DNA of 64,000 nucleotides from an uncultured Corynebacterium sp. (GCF_946222835.1 NZ_CAMIHD010000001.1:248001-312000); one strand, 5' to 3'; positions 1-8,554 are shown, numbered from the stretch's first letter. The notes: a model not told the origin generated them from the sequence alone. Numbers and translations are program-made.

Positions 1-314
1 GTACGAGCAAAGGCGCGGGCGCGTTGGAACCCGATACCGGCAAAATCGTCCCATGGGATCTGCACCTTTTTCCGGAAGGCATAGGAGATACTGATCCCGG
101 ATTCGGAGACCTTGGTGCGAGATTTTATGACCCACCACAATCCGAGGACGGGGATGATGAACAACCATGCGAGGTATTTGGGGGCCCAACCAATGCTTAA
201 AAGCGCAATGGCGGACAGGATGAGGATGCCCAAGATGTGATCGCGGGATGGCTTGAAAACCTCTGCCTGGGTGGTGGACTGATGAGGTTTGTTGTCCTTA
301 GGTGGTGGAGTCAT
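1..314 (-). CDS. PH domain membrane protein (Cfp6-like), partial
   Basis: The reading frame opens at an ATG at 314 and runs off the left edge without a stop, giving about 104 codons. The N-terminus is hydrophilic (MTPPPKDNK). A hydrophobic double span follows (ILGILILSAIALLSIGW, then YLAWLFIIPVLGLWWV). After that comes the start of a PH-like domain (SGISISYAFRKKVQIPWDD). This fits the actinobacterial low-molecular-weight antigen 6 / PH domain family, and a similar small membrane protein gene lies beside ilvBNC in other corynebacteria. Its biochemical role is not known. It is divergent from the ilv leader, with about 130 bp between them. The assignment rests on layout and context; the C-terminal half is not in the window. 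Confidence 0.7.
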   Translation of the reverse strand, partial: MTPPPKDNKPHQSTTQAEVFKPSRDHILGILILSAIALLSIGWAPKYLAWLFIIPVLGLWWVIKSRTKVSESGISISYAFRKKVQIPWDDFAGIGFQRARAFAR

Positions 315-433
315 AGTGTGCAAGCCTAATTCACAGAGGTAGGTGAGGGCTAACCTATTTTCACGCCTATCCCACTATATGAGAATTGGATCCCAAAAGG
401 GGGTAATCGGCGCGGCTGTAATACCTATCGGTG

Positions 434-439
434 TATAGT
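434..439 (+). promoter_or_regulatory. -10 element of the ilvBNC promoter
   Basis: TATAGT stands 7 bases before the GTG at 447. A transcript starting the usual 6-8 bases downstream would begin almost exactly at that GTG, so the leader peptide is probably read from a leaderless mRNA. No strong -35 is visible. This is an inference from spacing. Confidence 0.5.
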
Positions 440-446
440 CATGTCC

Positions 447-488
447 GTGATCATTATTCGACTTCAGGTAGTACCAGCGCGGTGGTGA
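447..488 (+). CDS. ilvBNC leader peptide
   Basis: A 13-codon frame from GTG reads M-I-I-I-R-L-Q-V-V-P-A-R-W. It is rich in Ile (3), Val (2) and Leu (1), the three end products of the downstream pathway. It resembles the leader peptide described for the C. glutamicum ilvBNC attenuator in length and in its IIRL...VV pattern. Ribosome stalling at the Ile/Val codons under branched-chain amino acid shortage would favour read-through of the terminator at 518-551. An in-frame ATG at 441 would add two residues, but the position of the -10 box favours the GTG. No Shine-Dalgarno sequence precedes it, as expected for a leaderless message. Confidence 0.75.
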   Translation: MIIIRLQVVPARW

Positions 489-517
489 CCGCGGCGCCTA
501 CGACGTCGACGCTTTTC

Positions 518-551
518 GCCCCCGCAGACACACCAGCCTGCGGGGGCTTTG
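518..551 (+). terminator. ilvBNC attenuator terminator
   Basis: A perfect 10-bp stem (GCCCCCGCAG paired with CTGCGGGGGC) with a 10-base loop is followed by TTTGTT. It lies between the leader peptide stop (488) and ilvB (621), the place expected for a transcription attenuator. Confidence 0.8.
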
Positions 552-620
552 TTCATATCTAAAGGCGTTAACGATGATGATCAGGACCAGTATCAGAGCA
601 ATCCAAGGAGCACATTAACC

Positions 621-2471
621 GTGGTTACGACAACTTCGCCCACGCCCGCTTCGGTGGCTGCGGCCTCACGCGCCCACGCTCCGGAGCGGATGAGTGGTGC
701 CCACGCCATTGTCCGCACTCTTGAAGACTTGGGAACCGATCTAGTCTTCGGCATTCCAGGCGGCGCTGTGCTTCCTCTCTACGATGCCTTGCATGCCTCG
801 ACCAAGTTGCGGCATGTGCTCACCCGCCATGAGCAGGGGGCTGGCCACGCTGCAGAGGGTTACGCCCAAGCCTCAGGCAAGGTAGGCGTGTGCATTGCCA
901 CGTCTGGGCCGGGGGCTACTAACTTGGTGACAGCGCTTGCCGACGCCAACTTGGACTCCGTCCCCATCGTTGCCATCACCGGCCAGGTGGGAAGCAATCT
1001 TTTGGGAACCGATGCCTTCCAAGAGGCAGATATCCGCGGCGTGACAATGCCGATTACCAAGCACAACTACATCGTGACGGAGCCTAGCCAAATTCCTGCT
1101 GCTATTGCTGCAGCATTCCATTTGGCTTCCACAGGCCGCCCAGGTCCGGTCTTAGTGGATATCCCGAAAGACGTTCAGAATGGCCACTTGGACTATTCTT
1201 TTCCAACTACGTTCGATTTGCCGGGATATAAGCCAACGACCAAGCCACATCACCGCCAAATCGCGCCAGCGGTCGAGCTCATCGCGCAAGCGGAAAAACC
1301 GGTCATTTACGCCGGTGGCGGCGTAATCAAGGCGGGTGCGGCAAAGGAGCTGCGGGAGTTTGCGGAATTTACCGGAATTCCAGTCGTGACCACCCTCATG
1401 GCGTTGGGGTCTTTTCCGGATTCTCATCCGCTACATATGGGGATGCCGGGAATGCACGGCACCGTTCCGGCGGTAGCGGCAATGCAACGATCGGACCTGC
1501 TTATTGCTATCGGCGCACGTTTCGACGATCGAGTCACTGGGGATACCTCCACCTTTGCCCCTGGGGCCCGGGTGGTTCATGCGGATATCGACCCTGCTGA
1601 AATTGGAAAAATCCGCGAAGTGGACGTGCCTATCGTGGGTGACGCACAAAAGGTATTAGCGGGACTCCTTAAGGAATATCGCAAGAACTCCGCCCTGAAT
1701 CTTCCGCAGACAGGCCCATGGCGGGACTATCTTGACGGTCTCAAGGAGCGGTTTCCCCGCGGTTATGATCCCACTCCGGATGGGCAGTTAAATCCGCAAT
1801 TTGTCTTAGAAAAGCTCAGTGAAGCGGTAGGCCCTGAGGCGATCTACTGCGCCGGAGTAGGGCAGCACCAGATGTGGTCGGCACAGTTTATTGATTTTGA
1901 ACGGCCGCGTTCCTGGATTAACTCTGGCGGGGCCGGAACCATGGGCTATGCAGTACCGGCGGCCCTCGGCGCCAAAGCAGCATGTCCGGATAAAGAGGTT
2001 TGGGCAATTGACGGTGATGGCTGCTTCCAGATGACCAACCAGGAGCTAACCACCGCAGCTGTGGAGGGCTTCCCATTCAAAGTTGCCGTTATTAATAACG
2101 GCAACTTGGGAATGGTCCGGCAGTGGCAAACCCTGTTCTTCAATGAGAACTACTCCCATACCAAGCTACGAGAGCGCGATGCGTATACCCCGGACTTTGT
2201 CTGCTTGGCAGAAGCGCTGGGGTGCGAGGCTATCCGGGTTACCTGTGAAGAAGAAGTGGTGTCGGCGATTGAACGGGCCCGCGCAATCAACGACCGCCCT
2301 GTGGTTATTGACTTCATCGTTGGAGAAGATGCTCAGGTATGGCCAATGATTGGAGGTGGCGCGTCCAACGAAGAGATTCAATATGCCCGCGGCTTGCGCC
2401 CCCTATTTGATGAAAATGAATCGGCCGCAGAAAGTCCCGCCGATATTGATGAGACTATCCAGGAGGTATAG
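621..2471 (+). CDS. ilvB: acetolactate synthase large subunit
   Basis: Catalytic subunit of acetohydroxyacid synthase, the first shared step of valine, isoleucine and leucine synthesis. It condenses pyruvate with a second pyruvate or with 2-ketobutyrate, using TPP, Mg and FAD. The product is 616 aa from GTG 621, which has AAGGAG at 605-610 before it. Earlier in-frame start codons would fall inside the attenuator hairpin. The N-terminal pyrimidine-binding domain carries the catalytic Glu region (RHEQGAGHAAEGYA). The C-terminal TPP motif is visible as DGDGCFQMTNQE, followed by INNGNLGMVRQWQ. The protein aligns along its full length with C. glutamicum IlvB. It is two bases from ilvN and is controlled by the upstream leader and attenuator. 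Confidence 0.97.
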   Translation: MVTTTSPTPASVAAASRAHAPERMSGAHAIVRTLEDLGTDLVFGIPGGAVLPLYDALHASTKLRHVLTRHEQGAGHAAEGYAQASGKVGVCIATSGPGATNLVTALADANLDSVPIVAITGQVGSNLLGTDAFQEADIRGVTMPITKHNYIVTEPSQIPAAIAAAFHLASTGRPGPVLVDIPKDVQNGHLDYSFPTTFDLPGYKPTTKPHHRQIAPAVELIAQAEKPVIYAGGGVIKAGAAKELREFAEFTGIPVVTTLMALGSFPDSHPLHMGMPGMHGTVPAVAAMQRSDLLIAIGARFDDRVTGDTSTFAPGARVVHADIDPAEIGKIREVDVPIVGDAQKVLAGLLKEYRKNSALNLPQTGPWRDYLDGLKERFPRGYDPTPDGQLNPQFVLEKLSEAVGPEAIYCAGVGQHQMWSAQFIDFERPRSWINSGGAGTMGYAVPAALGAKAACPDKEVWAIDGDGCFQMTNQELTTAAVEGFPFKVAVINNGNLGMVRQWQTLFFNENYSHTKLRERDAYTPDFVCLAEALGCEAIRVTCEEEVVSAIERARAINDRPVVIDFIVGEDAQVWPMIGGGASNEEIQYARGLRPLFDENESAAESPADIDETIQEV

Positions 2472-2473
2472 GC

Positions 2474-2992
2474 ATGGCACCCACTGACGTTTCCCGGCAT
2501 ACCCTGTCGGTCCTGTTAGAAGACGTAGAGGGAATCCTATCGCGGGTGACCGGAATGTTTTCGCGGCGTGGCTACAGCATCATTTCACTGGTTTCCGCCC
2601 AAACGGAAAATCCGGGCATTAACCGGCTGACCATCGTGGTTGATGCATCCGAGACGATTATGGAACAGGTAACTAAGCAGCTCAATAAAATCGTTCCGGT
2701 CATCAAGGTAGTCGAGCTCGATGCCGATGCAACCGTGGCGCGGGCTCTGATGATGGTTAAGGTGGCTGCAAATAATACTAACCGGCCACAGGTTGTCGAT
2801 GCAGTAAATATTTTCCGTGCTCGCGTGGTAGATGTGGCACAAGAATCCGTGGTGGTGGAGGCTACTGGTACCCCGGGAAAGCTGGCCGCGCTGCTCGATG
2901 TCTTAGAGCCATTCGGTGTGCTCGAGCTGGTGCAGTCGGGAGATGTCGCCTTAGGCCGTGGCCCCAAAGCGAAGGCTCCAACCCGAAATTAA
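2474..2992 (+). CDS. ilvN: acetolactate synthase small (regulatory) subunit
   Basis: The 172-aa regulatory subunit activates IlvB and confers feedback inhibition by branched-chain amino acids. An N-terminal ACT domain is recognisable (HTLSVLLEDVEGILSRVTGM ... INRLTIVVDA). A second ACT-like half follows (RVVDVAQESVVVEATGTPGKLAALL). The ATG at 2474 is preceded by AGGAGGT at 2461-2467, inside the end of ilvB, indicating translational coupling. The conserved Gly-Ile-Asn region where feedback-resistance changes are known in this family looks intact. Length is normal for the family. Confidence 0.96.
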   Translation: MAPTDVSRHTLSVLLEDVEGILSRVTGMFSRRGYSIISLVSAQTENPGINRLTIVVDASETIMEQVTKQLNKIVPVIKVVELDADATVARALMMVKVAANNTNRPQVVDAVNIFRARVVDVAQESVVVEATGTPGKLAALLDVLEPFGVLELVQSGDVALGRGPKAKAPTRN

Positions 2993-2995
2993 TAT

Positions 2996-3021
2996 CTCAC
3001 TATGTGAGCATTGAATCTCAC
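2996..3021. promoter_or_regulatory. CTCAC/GTGAG triple half-site upstream of ilvC
   Basis: CTCAC (2996-3000) is followed three bases later by its complement GTGAG (3004-3008), and then by another CTCAC eight bases further on (3017-3021). The array lies in the 100-bp gap between ilvN and ilvC, where C. glutamicum has a separate ilvC promoter. A palindrome TTGAAATTTCAA lies a little downstream, just before the ilvC ribosome binding site. No regulator can be named. Confidence 0.35.
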
Positions 3022-3092
3022 CTAATGGTATGGTATTCGGTGGGACGTTGATTCATTGAAATTTCAATCACTACAGAATTGAGGAATACAAA

Positions 3093-4106
3093 ATGGCAAT
3101 TGAGACCTTTTATGACGATGATGCAGACCTGTCGATCATTCAAGGCCGCAAAGTAGCGGTTATCGGATACGGTTCCCAAGGTCATGCGCACTCGCAAAAC
3201 TTGCGCGAGTCCGGCGTTGAAGTTGTTGTCGGCCTGCGCGAGGGATCCAAATCGGCGGAAAAGGCCGAGGAAGCAGGCTTCGAGGTGAAGACCGTTGCAG
3301 AGGCCGCCAAGTGGGCAGACGTTATCATGCTGCTGGCGCCAGATACCTCTCAGAAGCAGATCTTTGAAGAGGAAATCGCGCCCAACCTGGAAGATGGCAA
3401 TGCGCTGTTGTTTGGTCACGGTTTGAATATTCACTTCAAGCTGATCGAGCCGCAGGCCAATGTCACCGTCGGTATGGTTGCTCCGAAGGGGCCTGGCCAT
3501 TTGGTTCGCCGCCAGTTTGTTGATGGCAAGGGAGTTCCGTGCCTCATCGCTACTGAGCAGGATCCTAAGGGTGAAGGCCACGATCTGACTTTGTCCTATG
3601 CCGCAGCCATCGGTGGTGCGCGTGCCGGCGTTATCCCGACTACCTTCGAGGCAGAGGCGGTTACTGACCTCTTCGGTGAGCAGGCTGTCTTGTGTGGTGG
3701 CGTAGAGTTCCTGATTCGTACCGGCTTTGAGGTTCTCACTGAGGCTGGCTACGAGCCAGAAATGGCCTACTTTGAGGTTCTGCATGAGATGAAGCTCATT
3801 GTGGATCTGATGTTTGAGGGCGGCATTGCCAATATGAATTACTCGGTTTCTGATACCGCTGAGTTTGGCGGTTACATTTCCGGACCCCGCGTTATCAATG
3901 CCGATACGAAGCAGCGTATGAAAGATGTCCTGTCCGATATTCAGGACGGTACCTTTACCAAGCGCTTGCTGGCCAATATTGAGGGCGGCAACAAGGAGCT
4001 AGAGGATCTGCGCGAGGAATTTGCACAGCACGAAATTGAAAAGACCGGCACGAAGCTGCGCGATTTGATGAGCTGGGTTAAGAACCCACTGGATGCTACG
4101 GCTTAA
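3093..4106 (+). CDS. ilvC: ketol-acid reductoisomerase
   Basis: This enzyme converts acetolactate and acetohydroxybutyrate to the dihydroxy acids by isomerisation and NADPH-dependent reduction, the second common step of the branched-chain pathway. The 337-aa length is typical of class I (short) KARI. The N-terminal Rossmann segment reads VIGYGSQGHAHSQNLRESG. The knotted C-terminal domain carries the Mg-binding acidic residues (TDLFGEQAVLCGG ... YFEVLHEMKLIVDL). The ATG at 3093 has a GAGGAAT ribosome binding site about 6 bases upstream. The gene is separated from ilvN by 100 bp with its own candidate control sites, so ilvC is probably also transcribed alone. Confidence 0.97.
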   Translation: MAIETFYDDDADLSIIQGRKVAVIGYGSQGHAHSQNLRESGVEVVVGLREGSKSAEKAEEAGFEVKTVAEAAKWADVIMLLAPDTSQKQIFEEEIAPNLEDGNALLFGHGLNIHFKLIEPQANVTVGMVAPKGPGHLVRRQFVDGKGVPCLIATEQDPKGEGHDLTLSYAAAIGGARAGVIPTTFEAEAVTDLFGEQAVLCGGVEFLIRTGFEVLTEAGYEPEMAYFEVLHEMKLIVDLMFEGGIANMNYSVSDTAEFGGYISGPRVINADTKQRMKDVLSDIQDGTFTKRLLANIEGGNKELEDLREEFAQHEIEKTGTKLRDLMSWVKNPLDATA

Positions 4107-4134
4107 TTCATAAGGCGGCGTCTATAGCAGATGA

Positions 4135-4170
4135 CCCACGGTGAACCAGCGCGTTTACCGTGGGTTTGGC
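4135..4170 (+). terminator. terminator after ilvC
   Basis: A perfect 9-bp stem, ACCCACGGT with ACCGTGGGT, and a 14-base loop are followed by a T-containing stretch (TTGG). It closes the ilvBNC unit. Confidence 0.6.
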
Positions 4171-4218
4171 TATGTTTGGAGCAGGTGAAAACCCAGTGTG
4201 GCGAGTAGGATAGGGGCC

Positions 4219-6009
4219 ATGGGTTTTACGACGCCAAGTTATGATCTCAAAGACCTCTTTGCTCGGATTGATCGCGGGGACATCCAGCTTCCTGACTTCC
4301 AGCGCAGCTATGCCTGGGATGAAGACCGCATCCGTTCTCTCATTGTTTCTGTGTTGCGTGGCTATCCTATTGGCGCGCTTATGGCTCTTGATACTCGTAA
4401 CGAAAAGATGCGCTTTCGTCCTCGCCCCCTTGTCGGTGCGCCTGACACTGGCGTCGACCCCGGCTTGCTCCTGTTGGACGGGCAACAGCGCCTGACCACC
4501 TTGTATCACTGCTTCAACGGCGAAGGCTTTGTAGACACTACTGACTTCCGGAAGAAGAAAATTCACCGCCGTTTCTTTATTGATATTCGAGCTGCCGTTC
4601 GGGGCGAGCTTATGCCGGATGACGCCATCTTTGCAGTTGATCAGAATGGCAAAATTCGATCCCACTTTGCACCGGCAATTGAAGGGGACATCCTCTCGCG
4701 GGAAGATGCCCTAGAGAATATGTGCGTTCCTGTAGCTTCGCTATTGAGTGAGGATGGAGTTGGCATGCTCTTTGAGCTTGCCGCGGCCAAACAGGAGTAC
4801 AGCGAGGAACTAGCGGCGTTTAATAACCGCATCGTTCGGCCTTTGTCCGGTTATGACCTGCCCATGATTCGTTTGTCCCGCGAGACGGAGCGGGCTGGAA
4901 TTGGCTCGATTTTCGCCCAGGCAAACTCAGTAGGTCTGCAGATGGACGTATTCGATCTGCTCACTGCAGTTTTTGCCTCTGAGGATCCGAGCTTTCACTT
5001 GGCCGCTGATTGGCAAAAAGTGGAGGAGGACCTACGCAAATCCCCGGCCCTAGACGGAATTGGGCGCACCGAGTTCCTTTCCGCGGTATCGCTTTTAGTC
5101 TCCGGAGAAAAAGGTAGCGCTGGTGGTCAGCGCGAGGACATCCTGAAACTATCCCTGGCGGAGTATAAGGCGGCGGCCAATGATCTACGCATTACTTTCC
5201 GTGAGGTATCCGAGTTTCTAGCGGAACGATGCATCCTTAGCACGGACCAGGTTCCATTCAATGAGCAGATTGTTCCCTTGGCCGTCATTATTGCCCGCTT
5301 GGCTAAACGTGGGGGAGCGTTGTCCACCCAGCAATCGTGGGACCGCATACATCAATGGTTCTGGTGTGGCGTCTTCGGCGAGCTTTATGGCTCGTCTGCA
5401 GTGCAGCTGCGCGCTGCTCGCGATGTGGATGAGGTCACCGAGTGGGTAGCCGGTGCAACGGACGAGGCCCCGAAGACCGTCACCGATGCCTCCTTCCGCG
5501 AGTCTCGTTTGCTCTCTGTAGATGATAAGGACGGCGTTTGGCATGGACTCTATGCCCTCCTCATGGCGCGCGGCGCGAAGGATTGGCGTACAGGAAAGGC
5601 TTTCAATCGCCATACATTCGAAGAGCTCAAACCAGGATTTTTCCCCGTATTCCCGCTTAACTGGTGTAAGCGCCACGGAGTAGATCCCGTTTTGGCGGAG
5701 TCAGTGATGAACTACACCCCGATGGGCAAGCGAACCGAGGTAGTGCTTGACGGTTTCGCGCCAAATCGCTACCTGCCGCGCGTTCAGTCCAAGTCAATCA
5801 TGGAAGACGCTCAATTTGATGCGGTGCTAGCATCCCACGAGATGAACTTGGACTATCTGCGCGCATCACAACCGCGCGAGTTTCTCGCGGATCGCCGTCA
5901 TCGATTCCTAGACATAGTGGAATATGCTTTAGGCAAACCCGTTATCCGCGATGTGGATGAAGCAAACCTTTTTGGTGGAGAGGAAGGCCCGCAAGCTTTT
6001 GATCGCTAA
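4219..6009 (+). CDS. DUF262 (GmrSD-like) domain protein with degenerate HNH region
   Basis: The 596-aa start at ATG 4219 is chosen because AGGA precedes it; an upstream in-frame GTG at 4198 lacks a site. The N-terminal half is a DUF262 (ParB-like, GmrSD N-terminal) domain with the family motifs LPDFQRSYAW at about 24-33 and LLLDGQQRLTTLY at about 84-96; the DGQQR motif is the nucleotide-handling signature. The C-terminal half follows the layout of the DUF1524/HNH region: FFPVFPLNWC at about 474 where relatives have HHIFPxxW, and ESVMNYTPMGKRTE at about 494 where relatives have a N-x-T-x-L ... TN pattern. The catalytic His pair and the Asn are not seen. DUF262 proteins are mostly linked to restriction of modified or phage DNA. 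This one is solitary, between ilvC and a lipoprotein gene, with no methylase nearby. Function is inferred from the family only. Confidence 0.75.
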   Translation: MGFTTPSYDLKDLFARIDRGDIQLPDFQRSYAWDEDRIRSLIVSVLRGYPIGALMALDTRNEKMRFRPRPLVGAPDTGVDPGLLLLDGQQRLTTLYHCFNGEGFVDTTDFRKKKIHRRFFIDIRAAVRGELMPDDAIFAVDQNGKIRSHFAPAIEGDILSREDALENMCVPVASLLSEDGVGMLFELAAAKQEYSEELAAFNNRIVRPLSGYDLPMIRLSRETERAGIGSIFAQANSVGLQMDVFDLLTAVFASEDPSFHLAADWQKVEEDLRKSPALDGIGRTEFLSAVSLLVSGEKGSAGGQREDILKLSLAEYKAAANDLRITFREVSEFLAERCILSTDQVPFNEQIVPLAVIIARLAKRGGALSTQQSWDRIHQWFWCGVFGELYGSSAVQLRAARDVDEVTEWVAGATDEAPKTVTDASFRESRLLSVDDKDGVWHGLYALLMARGAKDWRTGKAFNRHTFEELKPGFFPVFPLNWCKRHGVDPVLAESVMNYTPMGKRTEVVLDGFAPNRYLPRVQSKSIMEDAQFDAVLASHEMNLDYLRASQPREFLADRRHRFLDIVEYALGKPVIRDVDEANLFGGEEGPQAFDR

Positions 6010-6904
6010 TTCTGTGCGCCTGACTGCCGCAATGCTTGTCGCCTCGCTCGCATTATCGGCCTGTGGCACTTCAGTCACTGAGACCAAACTGGTCAGGCGT
6101 GGTCTGTCCGATTTGGATGAGTCTGAAATTGACCTCAATAAGGCTAAGGCGGAAAACCAAAACCGTCTGATTGATCCGAAATTTGATGGCAGGTTTGTCA
6201 TTGTCAATGACTCCATAGGCATCGAGGCTAGCCGCCTGTTCTTCGAAGATTCAGATTCCCTTGTTCTCTTTGCTGGGGATGATAAGTCAATTTTGCGTGC
6301 AGCGACCTTGGCGGTAAACCAGCATCTGCCGGCGGTGCAGTATGACGATGCTCGGCGTTTGGAAATCCATAAGCTTCTCACGGATCTTGGAGTAAGTCGC
6401 CTAGTGATTGTCGGTGATGTGCCGTGGACAGAAACATCTGGGGATTTCACCGTCATTAAGGATCCAGGAACTCACAAGGCCCTGGGGGAGTTCACGGCGT
6501 TTCAATACGGCTCCAAAGTGGTAGCTTCCCCAGAACAGATGGTCAAGGATATTGCGCGTTTGGATAAGACTCCCCAGGTGGAGTTGCGGCCCGCATGGGT
6601 GCCGTATGAAGGCGAGCTGCACAGCGATGAGAAAAGGAAGAAGCCCATCCCGGCGCAGTCCCGCAGAGACGGCCAGATGGCGCCGAATATCGTCGCGACA
6701 AAAGATAGTCCCATCGCGAACGTGATTACGGCGGCAGCCTATGGCGGCAAGGTGTTGGTGGTGCCGACTGTTGATCCATTGGAGGATAAGCACAGCATGG
6801 CCGCTGTTGCAGGCCTTGAAGATGGTGCCTTAGTAGCCCTTGGACCGGAATTCGGTCGAGTGAAAGAATTTAAGGCAAAAATCAAGCAGGGCACTCCTTC
6901 CTGA
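5999..6904 (+). CDS. secreted lipoprotein of unknown function
   Basis: The start is taken as TTG 5999, which has GGAGAGGAAGG 12 bases before it and gives a clean signal peptide (LIANSVRLTAAMLVASLALSAC). In-frame ATGs at 5951 and 5957 lack a ribosome site. The lipobox LSAC marks Cys23 as the lipidated residue. The 301-aa product is otherwise soluble, with alternating beta/alpha patterns such as RFVIVNDSIGIEASRLFFEDSDSLVLFAGDD and VSRLVIVGDVPW. These are reminiscent of cell-wall-binding repeat 2 folds, but this is not certain. The frame overlaps the last 11 bases of the DUF262 gene, so the two are probably co-translated. No known function. Confidence 0.7.
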   Translation: MIANSVRLTAAMLVASLALSACGTSVTETKLVRRGLSDLDESEIDLNKAKAENQNRLIDPKFDGRFVIVNDSIGIEASRLFFEDSDSLVLFAGDDKSILRAATLAVNQHLPAVQYDDARRLEIHKLLTDLGVSRLVIVGDVPWTETSGDFTVIKDPGTHKALGEFTAFQYGSKVVASPEQMVKDIARLDKTPQVELRPAWVPYEGELHSDEKRKKPIPAQSRRDGQMAPNIVATKDSPIANVITAAAYGGKVLVVPTVDPLEDKHSMAAVAGLEDGALVALGPEFGRVKEFKAKIKQGTPS

Positions 6905-6967
6905 ACTACACTTCCTTGGCACGCGGGAATTCCGCATGCACCGCATCACACTTAAGCGAAGGAAGAT

Positions 6968-8554
6968 ATGTCGAAGCCGGTAGTCCTTATTGCCGATAAA
7001 TTAGCTCAATCCACAGTTACGGCCTTGGGGGATTCAGTTGAGGTTCGTTGGGTTGACGGTCCAAATCGTGCGGAGTTGCTCGCCGCAGTTCCGGATGCAG
7101 AGGCTTTGCTGGTGCGTTCTGCAACCACTGTTGATGCAGAGGTTTTAGAAGCAGCTCCAAAGCTAAAAACTGTGGGCCGCGCAGGAGTAGGCCTAGATAA
7201 CGTTGATATTCCGGCGGCAACGGAAAAGGGCGTCATGGTGGTAAATGCACCTACGTCTAATATTCACTCGGCGTGCGAACAGGCCATTGCATTGCTCTTG
7301 GCGACGGCGCGCCAGGTACCAGCAGCCGACCAGTCGCTGCGTGAGGGGGAGTGGAAGCGTTCTTCTTTCAAGGGCGTGGAGGTGTATGGAAAGACCATCG
7401 GCATTGTTGGTTTTGGACACATTGGTCAGCTCTTCGCACAGCGTCTGAAGTCTTTTGAAACGACCATCATTGCCCACGACCCCTATGCCAACCCGGCTCG
7501 TGCGGCGGCGCTGGGCGTGGAACTGGTGGAATTGGAAGAGCTAATGTCTCGTTCCGATTTTGTGACCATTCACCTTCCGAAGACCCCAGAGACTGCCGGA
7601 ATGTTTGATAAGGAGCTTTTGGCTAAGGCGAAGAAGGGGCAGATTCTCATTAACGCGGCTCGCGGTGGTTTGGTGGATGAGGGGGCCTTGGCTGAGTCTA
7701 TCGAACAGGGTCATCACTGGGGTGCGGGCTTCGATGTCTACGCTACGGAACCATGCACTGATTCTCCACTCTTTAAGCTGCCGCAGGTCACCGTTTCTCC
7801 ACACTTGGGAGCCTCCACTGTAGAGGCCCAGGACCGTGCAGGGACCGATGTGGCGGCTTCGGTGCTCAAAGCTCTCGCCGGTGAGTTTGTCCCAGATGCG
7901 GTAAACGTTTCCGGTGGTGCTGTAGGAGAAGAGGTTGCTGGCTGGTTGGATCTCGCACGCAAGCTAGGACTTACAGCTGGACGTCTGCTGGGGCAGGCGC
8001 CCGTTGCCGTTGAAGTAGAAGCTTGCGGTGAGCTGTCTACCGAGGATGTAGAAGTTTTAGGCCTTTCTGCTGTCCGGGGTCTGTTTAGCGGAGTGACTTC
8101 GGAACCGGTGACATTTGTCAATGCCATGCAGATTGCGCAGAGCCGTGGGGTAGAGGTGGAGGTATCTACCAACGCGGAATCCAAGGGGCACCGCTCCTCC
8201 CTGCAGGTGAAAGTTATTGGTGCCGATGGAGAAACCTTCTCGCTTACCGGTGCGCTTATCGGCATCGATGGAACCGAAAAGTTTATCCGCATCAACGGTC
8301 GTGGCGTCGATATGCGCGCCACTGGCCGCAATCTCTTCTTTCGTTATGCGGATGCTCCAGGTGCGCTGGGAACCGTGGGAACCAAGCTGGGAGCTGCTGG
8401 AATCAATATTGTGGCGGCGGCGCTTACGTATGGCAAGCAGGAATCTGATGCTGTCCTTATTCTGCGCGTGGAAACCGAGGTGCCAGAGTCTCTTATTGCT
8501 GAGGTCAATGCGGCATTAGGCGCGCAGTGCGAACAGTTAGATATGGATGCATAG
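6968..8554 (+). CDS. serA: D-3-phosphoglycerate dehydrogenase
   Basis: Oxidises 3-phosphoglycerate to 3-phosphohydroxypyruvate with NAD, the committed step of serine synthesis. The 528-aa protein is the long actinobacterial type. The substrate domain has GRAGVGLDNVDIPAATEKG. The NAD Rossmann motif is GIVGFGHIGQLFAQRL. The catalytic His lies in VSPHLGAST. An intervening regulatory domain and a C-terminal ACT domain (DAPGALGTVGTKLGAAGINI) provide serine feedback in this class. The ATG at 6968 follows GAAGGAAG. It stands between the lipoprotein gene and leuB, with a strong terminator downstream. Confidence 0.97.
   Translation: MSKPVVLIADKLAQSTVTALGDSVEVRWVDGPNRAELLAAVPDAEALLVRSATTVDAEVLEAAPKLKTVGRAGVGLDNVDIPAATEKGVMVVNAPTSNIHSACEQAIALLLATARQVPAADQSLREGEWKRSSFKGVEVYGKTIGIVGFGHIGQLFAQRLKSFETTIIAHDPYANPARAAALGVELVELEELMSRSDFVTIHLPKTPETAGMFDKELLAKAKKGQILINAARGGLVDEGALAESIEQGHHWGAGFDVYATEPCTDSPLFKLPQVTVSPHLGASTVEAQDRAGTDVAASVLKALAGEFVPDAVNVSGGAVGEEVAGWLDLARKLGLTAGRLLGQAPVAVEVEACGELSTEDVEVLGLSAVRGLFSGVTSEPVTFVNAMQIAQSRGVEVEVSTNAESKGHRSSLQVKVIGADGETFSLTGALIGIDGTEKFIRINGRGVDMRATGRNLFFRYADAPGALGTVGTKLGAAGINIVAAALTYGKQESDAVLILRVETEVPESLIAEVNAALGAQCEQLDMDA

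Noticed and set aside
339..358. A GCTAACCTA half-site resembling a DtxR iron box upstream of the PH-domain gene
   Set aside because: The left arm is out of register by one base, so only one half fits the 19-bp consensus, and the gene is not a usual iron target.
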